Below, in pieces: positions 15,621 through 22,728 of a stretch of 39,004 bases of DNA. The notes under the pieces were generated by a model. That model saw nothing but the letters and a program-made list of their open reading frames with translations, made no database searches and was not told the origin of the DNA. This DNA comes from an uncultured Eubacteriales bacterium. GTDB lineage: Bacteria; Bacillota; Clostridia; Christensenellales; QALW01. Both the position numbers and the translations under genes were made by a program. Each line of letters begins with the position of its first letter. Within the stretch, counting starts at the first letter, position 1. Location: NCBI GenBank assembly GCA_900547955.1, contig URIR01000016.1:1-39004 (forward strand), given 5' to 3'.

Positions 15621-16352
15621 ATGGAGTTTAAGCTTAAGCAGTTTGAAGGGCCGTTGGATTTGCTGCTGCATCTTATAAATAAATCCAAAATTGCGGTGGA
15701 AGATATTTTTGTCTCGGATATAACCGAACAGTATCTGGAATATATGGATGCGCTTTCCGAACCCGATATGGATTCGGCAAGCGAATTTTTGGCTATGGCC
15801 GCGCTGCTTTTGGAGATAAAATCTCGTTCCCTGCTGCCTAAGCCGCCTGCGCCGGTTGGGGATGAGGAAGATCCGCAGCAGCTTCTCATCAGACGGCTTA
15901 AGGAGTATAAGCAGATTAAGGAAAACAGCGAAAAGCTGCGCGAAAATGAGCGTATATTGGAGGGGCGTTACTATAAATTGCCCCAGGAATTTAATTTTGA
16001 CAAGCGTTTTGAGCTTTCTGAGGCGTCGCTGGAAGCGCTTATGCAAGCTTTCAGAGACGTGCTTTCCAGGGTGGAGCAAAAGCGCGCTCCAGCAGCGGTG
16101 AGGGAAATAAGGCGGGATATATTTTCAGTACGCGAAAAAATAACTTATTTAAAACGCCGCTTGACTGATAAAAAGCAGTTGAATTTCTATTCTCTGTTTG
16201 AAGCGGATTGCTCGCGCGAGGAGATAATAGCCACTTTTTTGGCGCTTTTGGAGCTTTGCAAGCAGCGGTTTTTATTAATTAAACAGTCTGGACTGTTTTC
16301 TGATATTGCTATAACGCTTGCTGAAAACGGCCGTGAGGAGGAAAAAGATTGA
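15621..16352 (+). CDS. scpA: Segregation and condensation protein A
   Basis: 243 residues of the kleisin subunit that bridges the SMC heads and recruits ScpB in chromosome condensation. The N-terminus FKLKQFEGPLDLLLHLINK and DIFVSDITEQYLEYM are diagnostic, followed by LEIKSRSLLPK; the C-terminal winged-helix region contains VATFLALLELCKQR-like sequence (IATFLALLELCKQR). The ATG at 15621 lies 3 nt after the M50 stop without a strong ribosome-binding site, suggesting translational coupling. Its stop overlaps the scpB start. Confidence 0.96.
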   Translation: MEFKLKQFEGPLDLLLHLINKSKIAVEDIFVSDITEQYLEYMDALSEPDMDSASEFLAMAALLLEIKSRSLLPKPPAPVGDEEDPQQLLIRRLKEYKQIKENSEKLRENERILEGRYYKLPQEFNFDKRFELSEASLEALMQAFRDVLSRVEQKRAPAAVREIRRDIFSVREKITYLKRRLTDKKQLNFYSLFEADCSREEIIATFLALLELCKQRFLLIKQSGLFSDIAITLAENGREEEKD

Positions 16353-16897
16353 ATCAGGAGGAAATATCGGGAGCTTTGGAAGCAGCCCTGTTTGCAGTAG
16401 GCGAGCCTCTGGATGTCAATAGAATATGCTCTGCGTTTAGGATTACTCAAATAGAGCTGGCTATGGCTGTGGATTCGCTCCAAGGCAAGTACGGCGAGAG
16501 CAGCGGGATAAAGGTGCTTTATTTTGGCAACAGCGTTCAGATGTGTACTAATGAGAAGTATAAGGCGCAGCTGGAGGATTTATTAAATCCCGTACAGAAA
16601 AAATCCCTTTCCCAGGCAAGTTTAGAGGTATTATCCATCATAGCCTATAAGCAGCCAATAACTCGCGCGGAGATTGAGGAAATTCGCGGAGTTAAATGCG
16701 ATTATTCAGTTATGTGGCTGCTTCAGAAGGGGCTAATTCAGGAGATGGGCCGCAAGGAAGCTCTAGGGAGGCCTATGCTTTTTGGCACTACCGATTTATT
16801 TCTGCGTCATTTCGGGCTTTCCTCCTTAAATGAGCTGCCCAGGAATATGGAAGAGTTAAACGTACTGGAGCCGGAGCGGGAGGAAGAAGAGATATAG
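16349..16897 (+). CDS. scpB: Segregation and condensation protein B
   Basis: 182 residues, the winged-helix partner of ScpA in the SMC condensin complex. The opening ISGALEAALFAVGEPL and the segment LSQASLEVLSIIAYKQPITRAEIEEIRG are the family signature, and LLQKGLIQEMGRKEALGRP follows. The start is a TTG at 16349 that overlaps the scpA stop (TTGA) and has GAGGAGG 7 nt upstream, so coupled translation is likely. Confidence 0.96.
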   Translation: MNQEEISGALEAALFAVGEPLDVNRICSAFRITQIELAMAVDSLQGKYGESSGIKVLYFGNSVQMCTNEKYKAQLEDLLNPVQKKSLSQASLEVLSIIAYKQPITRAEIEEIRGVKCDYSVMWLLQKGLIQEMGRKEALGRPMLFGTTDLFLRHFGLSSLNELPRNMEELNVLEPEREEEEI

Positions 16898-16972
16898 GCT
16901 TGTTTTAGGTTAAGGCTATGCTTTGCTCAAGATAATTTCAATATTGTTTAAATAATGAATTGGAGGAAAAAT

Positions 16973-17797
16973 ATGAAGGTACAAATTCTAGGCACGGCTG
17001 CGGCGGAGGGGTTTCCGGCGCTGTTTTGCAATTGCGAGGCATGTTTAAGGGCGTTTGAAAAGGGCGGCCGAAATTTGCGCACGCGCTCAGGCGTTATAGT
17101 TGACGGTCATGTTATGATTGATTATTCGTGCGATACTCTGATGCATATGTATCAGCATCACCTGGACCTATCTAAAATTGATACTCTTCTTTTATCTCAC
17201 GCGCATGAGGACCACTTTTATGTGGATGATTTCTTTTGCCGCACATATGGCTATACAGGTACTTACGATAGTATGGCTCATTTGGTTGTTGTCGGCAATG
17301 AAGCCTGCAAAGAAAAGCTTAGCGGCGTCGAGCATTATGTGCAGAAGGGAAAAATGAATTTTGAGGTTCTGCATGCGGGAGACGTTAAATTATATAACGG
17401 GATGAAGGTAACGGCTTGCCCGGCGCGGCATGATCCCGGCCAGGAATGCCTTGTATTTATTCTTGAAAAAGACGGAAAGACTTTTTTCTATGGACATGAT
17501 TCGGGCTATTATTTAGAGGAAACCTGGGAGATGCTCAGAGGCAGGCATTTGGATATTGCGTTGTTGGAGTGTACCTGCGGAGCGCGGGAGGCCGGCATTA
17601 CCGCCGGACATCAGGGCTTTCCTGATAATATCAAGGTGCGCGAGCGCATGCTGCGGGAAAATATCGCCGATGAGAACACGATATTCTGCCTGAGCCATTT
17701 TTCGCATAATGGAGGCATGGACTACGATCAGGCTGTAGCTGAGACTGTGCCTAAAGGGTTTATAGTGGCCTATGACGGTATGACGCTGGAAATATAG
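16973..17797 (+). CDS. MBL-fold metallo-hydrolase, PhnP-like
   Basis: A 274-residue metallo-beta-lactamase-fold protein. The metal motif HAHEDH lies in LLLSHAHEDHFYVDD (about residues 72-86), with further ligand candidates in ARHDPG, FFYGHDSGYY and CLSHFSHNGG. The N-terminus GTAAAEGFPALFCNCEAC has the extra cysteine cluster seen in PhnP-type phosphodiesterases. No phosphonate gene is nearby, so the natural substrate is unknown. The ATG at 16973 follows GGAGG; six upstream codons are in frame but lie before that site. Confidence 0.88.
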   Translation: MKVQILGTAAAEGFPALFCNCEACLRAFEKGGRNLRTRSGVIVDGHVMIDYSCDTLMHMYQHHLDLSKIDTLLLSHAHEDHFYVDDFFCRTYGYTGTYDSMAHLVVVGNEACKEKLSGVEHYVQKGKMNFEVLHAGDVKLYNGMKVTACPARHDPGQECLVFILEKDGKTFFYGHDSGYYLEETWEMLRGRHLDIALLECTCGAREAGITAGHQGFPDNIKVRERMLRENIADENTIFCLSHFSHNGGMDYDQAVAETVPKGFIVAYDGMTLEI

Positions 17798-17882
17798 AAT
17801 TAGTTTTTCTTATATTTTAAATTAATTGCGTTGGCGAACAGGGGCAATACTATATAGTTTGTTTTTTAAGTTATCCTGAATG

Positions 17883-17906
17883 AGCGTACTTCCAGTACGC
17901 TTTTTT
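17883..17906 (+). terminator. Intrinsic terminator after the MBL-fold gene
   Basis: AGCGTACT-TCC-AGTACGCT is a perfect 8-bp stem with a 3-nt loop followed by a run of six T. It ends the transcript of the lysA-M50-scpAB-MBL region. The rest of 17798-18065 shows no gene. Confidence 0.92.
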
Positions 17907-17985
17907 CGTATATCTTGAAAATGAAAAAATTCTCTCTGTTTGAGGTCCTGGAGTCAGAATGCATAAAATTTATATTAAATTTTCG

Positions 17986-18014
17986 TAGATTTTTTATTAT
18001 TTTAAGATTATAAT
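17986..18014 (+). promoter_or_regulatory. Possible promoter of the MFS gene
   Basis: A consensus TATAAT at 18009-18014 lies 17 nt after TAGATT (17986-17991), a poor -35. The region is strongly AT-rich, so the -10 alone is weak evidence. Confidence 0.35.
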
Positions 18015-18065
18015 TATATACATAAATAATCCACCGCTACGAATGCGATTAAAACTGGGGGCTAT

Positions 18066-19256
18066 ATGTTTCATTTGCTTTTGGCAATTATTTATCTTGC
18101 GTTTATTAGTTTGGGGCTGCCTGATTCTTTGCTGGGAGCAGCGTGGCCTGTAATGTATCCGCAGTTTAATGTGCCTGTATCATATGCTGGAATAATATCA
18201 ATGATTATAGCTTTGGGTACAATTGTATCCAGTCTTTTAAGCGATAGGCTGACACGCCGGCTGGGCGCTGGCAGGGTAACGGTTATCAGCGCCGGTATGA
18301 CCGCTTTAGCCTTGATAGGCTTTTCTATTACCAGGTCATTTTGGCTTCTCTGCCTTTGGGCGGTACCGTATGGATTAGGCGCGGGCAGCGTAGATGCCGC
18401 GCTTAACAATTATGTGGCGCTGCATTATAAAAGCAGACATATGAGCTGGCTGCATTGTATGTGGGGAATAGGCGCTACTATTGGGCCGTATATTATGGGT
18501 CATGCGCTTACAGGAGGCCGCGGCTGGGATGCGGGATACCGCTATATAGGCTTCATACAGCTTGCGCTAACTGCAATTCTGCTTTTCAGCCTTCCGCTTT
18601 GGAAGAAAAATGCTGGAAAAGCAGCCGTGAATAAATCGGATAAAGTCAAGACGCTTACTTTGCGCGAGATTGTCCGTATTCCTGGCGTTAAGGAGGTTAT
18701 GGTCTGTTTTTTCTGCTATTGCGCTCTTGAACAGACTACAAGCCTATGGGCCAGCAGCTATTTAACCCTCTATAGAGGAGTGCCGGCTGAAACGGCGGCA
18801 GGCTTTGTCGGGATTTTTTTCATAGGAATAACCCTTGGACGGGCAATATGCGGATTTGTTACTATGAAACTTAACGATACGCAGCTTATTAGAGCGGGAC
18901 AGGTATTAATTGCCGCAGGCATAGCCGCTATGCTTCTGCCGGGAGTTCATATTGCGGCAGCAGCAGGGCTGTCCCTTATCGGCTTGGGCTGCGCGCCTAT
19001 ATATCCGTGTATTATACATTCAACTCCCGCGCATTTCGGGGCGGATAACTCCCAGGCGGTTATAGGCGTTCAGATGGCAAGCGCCTATGTTGGGTCATGC
19101 ATTATGCCCTTTATATTTGGCCTTATCGCTAATAATATTGCGGTGTCCCTGCTGCCCGTTTATTTGCTGTTGATTCTAGGTTTAATGATAGTTATGCATG
19201 AGCTTTTAAGTAAAAAAGCTCCTATACCCAAAGAAATGGGGAATAAAAATGAATAA
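18066..19256 (+). CDS. MFS transporter
   Basis: A 396-residue membrane protein with about twelve hydrophobic segments and the early motif LPDSLLGAAWPVMYPQF seen in a Firmicute MFS branch related to sugar/fucose permeases. The loop between segments 2 and 3 (SDRLTRRLGAGRV) is the conserved MFS motif A region, and the middle has a long cytoplasmic loop (about 180-205). The ATG follows GGGGG. It stands alone: a terminator precedes it and 110 nt separate it from the next gene. The substrate cannot be predicted. Confidence 0.88.
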   Translation: MFHLLLAIIYLAFISLGLPDSLLGAAWPVMYPQFNVPVSYAGIISMIIALGTIVSSLLSDRLTRRLGAGRVTVISAGMTALALIGFSITRSFWLLCLWAVPYGLGAGSVDAALNNYVALHYKSRHMSWLHCMWGIGATIGPYIMGHALTGGRGWDAGYRYIGFIQLALTAILLFSLPLWKKNAGKAAVNKSDKVKTLTLREIVRIPGVKEVMVCFFCYCALEQTTSLWASSYLTLYRGVPAETAAGFVGIFFIGITLGRAICGFVTMKLNDTQLIRAGQVLIAAGIAAMLLPGVHIAAAAGLSLIGLGCAPIYPCIIHSTPAHFGADNSQAVIGVQMASAYVGSCIMPFIFGLIANNIAVSLLPVYLLLILGLMIVMHELLSKKAPIPKEMGNKNE

Positions 19257-19366
19257 GTATAATTTAACAAATACGCCGGACGCTTGAATTTATTTTTTAA
19301 TATGCGGTTGTTAAACAAGTTTAAAAACTGTATTTTGGAGCACAATTTAAGCAGAGGTGAACGGGC

Positions 19367-19867
19367 TTGTTTTATATTATGTTGGTTTTAAGCCTGCTGC
19401 TTATTTTAAAAATATTTGCGTGGAAGCTGCGCCTGCGCCTGCTTATAAATAATACCGACTGCATTATAGAAGGGGATATAATGCTTTTTGGTTTGCCTGT
19501 TTTTAAGCGAGCGGTGCATTTCATTTTTTTTGAGCATAAGTTGAGCTTATATATTTTCGGGAAACGGATAAATAAAAAGAAGCATAAAAAGAAAAAAACT
19601 ACTAAAGTTAAGGCGGGAGATATACTGTCGGGATTTGCAATAGATAAATTAACTATTTCGATTAAGGCAGGCGCAGGCAGAGCGGATAAAACGGCTATTT
19701 TATCGGGCGCTCTTTATTCAGCGCTGTCTTTTGCCGTTTCAAAAATAAAAAATAATTCCTGGGCAGCTGTAACGCCTGAATTTAATAATAGTATTTTTTG
19801 TTTAGAGGGAGAATGTATAATTAAGGTTAAAGTGTTACATATTATTTGTAAGTTATTTTTTAAGTGA
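19367..19867 (+). CDS. DUF2953 family protein (YtfI-like)
   Basis: 166 residues: one N-terminal membrane segment (MLVLSLLLILKIFAW), a soluble region with a lysine-rich stretch around residues 68-80, and the family segment RADKTAILSGALYSALS. It is somewhat shorter than many members. The start is a TTG at 19367 behind AGAGGTGA. It lies 10 nt before gerW; DUF2953-gerW (ytfI-ytfJ) is a conserved pair in spore formers, which is the strongest support for the call. The function is unknown. Confidence 0.8.
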   Translation: MFYIMLVLSLLLILKIFAWKLRLRLLINNTDCIIEGDIMLFGLPVFKRAVHFIFFEHKLSLYIFGKRINKKKHKKKKTTKVKAGDILSGFAIDKLTISIKAGAGRADKTAILSGALYSALSFAVSKIKNNSWAAVTPEFNNSIFCLEGECIIKVKVLHIICKLFFK

Positions 19868-19877
19868 GGAGAGGCGT

Positions 19878-20318
19878 ATGGAAAAACATCCTATAGAAAA
19901 CATAATGTCGTCCACTCTAGAAAACCTTCAGAGCATGATTGACGTAAATACAGTAGTAGGTTCGCCTATTTTTTCCGATTCCGGAGCGGTTATAATACCG
20001 GTCTCGCAAGTAGGCTTTGGCTTTGTCGCAGGAGGCGGAGAATATGGAGAGGTAGAAAAAACAGCCGGAGTCAGCGAGCAGGATGGGGCCCGCTTTCCCT
20101 TTGCCGGAGGCGCTGGCGCGGGTATCTCTGTCAAGCCGACCGGATTTCTTGTCCTATTGGATAATATGATAAAATTTCTTCCTATACAGCAGAATGAAGC
20201 TATAGATAAATTGCTGGATGCGTTTCCCGGCCTTATACGCGAAATTAAAGAGGCTTTTAGTGATTGCGGAGAGAAACAGGAAAACTATACGTATGTTTTG
20301 CATAAGGACGAAGAATAA
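19878..20318 (+). CDS. gerW: GerW family sporulation protein (YtfJ)
   Basis: 146 residues of the YtfJ family, needed in Bacillus for proper germination responses. Diagnostic segments are MIDVNTVVGSPIF, GAVIIPVSQVGFGFVAGGGEY and the glycine-rich FPFAGGAGAGISVKPTGFL. The C-terminus (KLLDAFPGLIREI) is normal. The start follows GAGGAGAGG and directly follows the DUF2953 gene. A terminator lies 22 nt after the stop. It is a marker for endospore formation. Confidence 0.95.
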   Translation: MEKHPIENIMSSTLENLQSMIDVNTVVGSPIFSDSGAVIIPVSQVGFGFVAGGGEYGEVEKTAGVSEQDGARFPFAGGAGAGISVKPTGFLVLLDNMIKFLPIQQNEAIDKLLDAFPGLIREIKEAFSDCGEKQENYTYVLHKDEE

Positions 20319-20339
20319 TAAGTATACGGCTAAAGACTG

Positions 20340-20372
20340 ACCGGGAGCGTCTTCGCCCCGGTTATTTTATTT
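20340..20372 (+). terminator. Terminator of the DUF2953-gerW operon
   Basis: ACCGGG-A-GCG pairs with CGC-CCCGGT (20340-20362, one bulged A, loop TCTT) and runs into TATTTTATTTT. Confidence 0.85.
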
Positions 20373-20499
20373 TAAATTCCGTTGTAATAATGGCCTGGCC
20401 TGAAGGCGACGCGCCGTTTAAGGTAAATGTGCCTAAAAGCATGACGGGAAGCTATTCTATTTCGGAATAAATGCGAAAAATACAGAAAGAAGGGATAAT

Positions 20500-21312
20500 T
20501 TGAAAGGTTTGAAACTATTTGCGGCGTTAGCGCTTTCGGGCGTACTGCTGCTTGCTAATATAAATATTACTCAGGAAAGCTGGGCTTCGGGCTCGGCGTA
20601 TATAGTTATTAATGCTGAGGACAATAAGGTGCTTATGGAATCCAATGCGCAGGCGCGTTTGCCTATGGCCAGTACTACAAAGGTTATGACTGCGCTTGTT
20701 GTTTTGGAAAATGCGCCTGTTGATTTATTAGTTACCGTTCCAGAGGATGCCGTGCGGGTGGAAGGCTCGTCTATGTATCTTAAGGAGGGTGAGGAATTAA
20801 CCGTCCTGGAATTGCTATACGGCTTGATGCTTTCATCTGGAAACGACGCTGCGTTGGCTCTGGCTTATGCCGTGGGCGGCACGCCTGAAGGCTTCGCTGA
20901 GCTTATGAATGAAAAGGCGCAGGTGCTGGGCCTGAAAAATACTAATTTTGTTAATCCTCATGGCCTGCATAACAGCGAGCACTACACATCCGCCTACGAC
21001 CTGGCTATAATTTGCTCGGAGGCCATGAAAAATGAGACTTTTAGAGAAATAGTGGCGACAAAGGATAAGAAATTTGAAAATCCTGATACGGGCGAAACTA
21101 GATATCTGCATAATAAAAATAAACTTCTGGCTAATTATAAGGGAGCTAACGGAATAAAAATCGGCTTCACGAAGGCGGCTGGACGCTGCCTGTGCGCTTC
21201 GGCTAAGCGAGGCGAAACACAGCTTATATGCGTGGTGCTTAATGATGGGAATTGGTTTAATCATGCGGCTGAATTAATGGACGCGGGCTTTAAGGCCTTG
21301 GGAGCGCGTTAG
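20500..21312 (+). CDS. D-alanyl-D-alanine carboxypeptidase family protein (peptidase S11)
   Basis: A 270-residue exported penicillin-binding-protein homologue related to DacF/DacB/PBP5, which trim the terminal D-Ala of peptidoglycan stem peptides. The signal peptide covers about residues 1-30 (hydrophobic core FAALALSGVLLLA). The catalytic S58-T-T-K61 and SGN (113-115) motifs are present, but the third motif is K220-I-G instead of the usual KTG. The protein ends soon after the catalytic domain and lacks the C-terminal PBP5-like beta domain and membrane anchor (relatives are about 370-400 residues). The start is a TTG behind GAAAGAAGGG. It lies between gerW and minD; a role in the spore cortex is possible but not shown. 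Confidence 0.88.
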   Translation: MKGLKLFAALALSGVLLLANINITQESWASGSAYIVINAEDNKVLMESNAQARLPMASTTKVMTALVVLENAPVDLLVTVPEDAVRVEGSSMYLKEGEELTVLELLYGLMLSSGNDAALALAYAVGGTPEGFAELMNEKAQVLGLKNTNFVNPHGLHNSEHYTSAYDLAIICSEAMKNETFREIVATKDKKFENPDTGETRYLHNKNKLLANYKGANGIKIGFTKAAGRCLCASAKRGETQLICVVLNDGNWFNHAAELMDAGFKALGAR

Positions 21313-21473
21313 CAAAAGAAGGCATAATATCCCATTCTTTTTCAAAGGTAGTTTTTGTATGCGGCTAGAATATTAGAATTGATTAGCGCTCCTTTGGCGC
21401 GCGTATACGCAGGGTATCGGCGTATAGGCTGAGCAGGCATATTAATTGCATATAAAATACGGAGGAAAAAGCA

Positions 21474-22280
21474 ATGGGTAAGGTTATTGTAGTAACGTCT
21501 GGGAAGGGCGGTGTGGGCAAAACCACCGCTACCGCGAATATTGGAAGCGCGCTGGCTGTTCAGGGGCACAGCGTGCTTTTATTGGATGCGGATATAGGAC
21601 TTAGAAATCTTGATTTATTACTGGGCCTGGAAAATAGGATAGTTTTTGATATTGTGGACGTATTGGAGGGCAGATGCAGAGTAAAGCAGGCCGTGGTTAA
21701 AGATAAGCGGAATGAGAAGCTTTGCATGCTGCCTGCGTCGCAAACCAGAGAAAAAAACGCAATAAGCGAGGAGCAAATGAAGGAATTGCTTCTGGAATTA
21801 AAAGCGGCGTATGATTATGTTATGATAGATTGCCCCGCTGGAATAGAGCAGGGCTTTAAGAATGCCGTTGCGGGCGCGGACGAGGCTGTAGTTGTTTGCA
21901 CGCCCGAGGTTGCTTCTATTCGGGATGCGGATAAGGTAATAGGCTTGCTTGGCGTCTCGGATGTATCCAAAACTTCGCTGGTGGTAAACAGGTTTAAGCT
22001 GGATATGGTAAAGAGGGGAGACATGCTTGGAGTTGAGGATATAGAGGACATACTGGGAATAAAGGCTATTGGCATAATACCTGAGGACGAGCTGGTAGTA
22101 CGAGCGGCCAATTTGGGAGAACCTGTGGTTAATATATTTAAGAGCGGCGCCGGCATTGCTTACTGCGAAATTGCCAGACGTCTGGCAGGCGAAATGCTGC
22201 CAGTCAATTATAAGCTGCATAAGAGCGGCATAGGCGCGTTTTTTATGAGGCTTCTGGGAATAGAAGCTAAAGCGGGTTAA
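21474..22280 (+). CDS. minD: Septum site-determining ATPase MinD
   Basis: 268 residues, ParA/MinD-type ATPase that directs division-site placement by cycling on and off the membrane. The deviant Walker A KGGVGKTT is at 11-18, the switch LLLDADIGLRNLDLLLGLEN follows, and MIDCPAGIEQGF is the switch II region. The C-terminal amphipathic helix GAFFMRLLGIEAKAG is the membrane-targeting sequence. The ATG follows GGAGG. minE follows after 15 nt; no minC precedes it. Confidence 0.97.
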   Translation: MGKVIVVTSGKGGVGKTTATANIGSALAVQGHSVLLLDADIGLRNLDLLLGLENRIVFDIVDVLEGRCRVKQAVVKDKRNEKLCMLPASQTREKNAISEEQMKELLLELKAAYDYVMIDCPAGIEQGFKNAVAGADEAVVVCTPEVASIRDADKVIGLLGVSDVSKTSLVVNRFKLDMVKRGDMLGVEDIEDILGIKAIGIIPEDELVVRAANLGEPVVNIFKSGAGIAYCEIARRLAGEMLPVNYKLHKSGIGAFFMRLLGIEAKAG

Positions 22281-22295
22281 GGAGGCTTGGTACAT

Positions 22296-22568
22296 ATGAA
22301 TTTCATAAAAAAGCTGTTTAAAAGAAAGAATAAATCTGGATGCATTGCAAAGGAGAGGCTTAAAAACGTGCTTATGGCTGACCGCGCTGAAATAGCCGGC
22401 GGCGTTCTTGAAAGCATAAAGCTGGAGGTATTGAAAATACTGCGTAACTTTAAAGAACTGGACGCTTCAAACGCAGCTTTTGACGTGCAGCGTTATAATA
22501 AGCAGGGCAACGGAATATTCAGTATTATGGTGCCCATCAGCGCAAATTTGGAGGAGGCTGCCGTTTAG
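22296..22568 (+). CDS. minE: Cell division topological specificity factor MinE
   Basis: 90 residues, normal for MinE. The N-terminal MNFIKKLFKRK is the amphipathic membrane-binding helix, and AKERLKNVLMADRAEIAGG is the MinD-contact segment that stimulates MinD ATPase; the C-terminal half (RYNKQGNGIFSIMVPIS) forms the dimerisation domain. I chose the ATG at 22296; an in-frame TTG at 22287 is only 1 nt past AAGGAGG and too close. Confidence 0.93.
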   Translation: MNFIKKLFKRKNKSGCIAKERLKNVLMADRAEIAGGVLESIKLEVLKILRNFKELDASNAAFDVQRYNKQGNGIFSIMVPISANLEEAAV

Positions 22569-22668
22569 GCGAAATGCATTTTTGGCTCTTGTGCATTTGT
22601 TAGCATGGAAGAGCTTATTAAGCATGCTTGCCGGAGGTAAAATTTAATATAATATTTCCATTGCCATA

Positions 22669-22697
22669 TTGACATGCGCTTTCCTGTTTGTTAAAAT
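22669..22697 (+). promoter_or_regulatory. Sigma-A promoter of the glgB homologue
   Basis: A consensus TTGACA (22669-22674) is 17 nt from TAAAAT (22692-22697), about 30 nt upstream of the start codon. Confidence 0.75.
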
Positions 22698-22728
22698 AAA
22701 ATAAATTTTAAAATAGGGAGGGTGCAAA

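Noticed and set aside
17921..18013. Possible 30-codon plus-strand gene (MKKFSLFEVLESE...)
   Set aside because: No ribosome-binding site, very AT-rich, and it overlaps the likely MFS promoter.
22572..22598. Hairpin AAATGCA/TGCATTT after minE as a terminator
   Set aside because: The 7-bp AT-rich stem has a 13-nt loop and is not followed by a T-run, so it is too weak to call.
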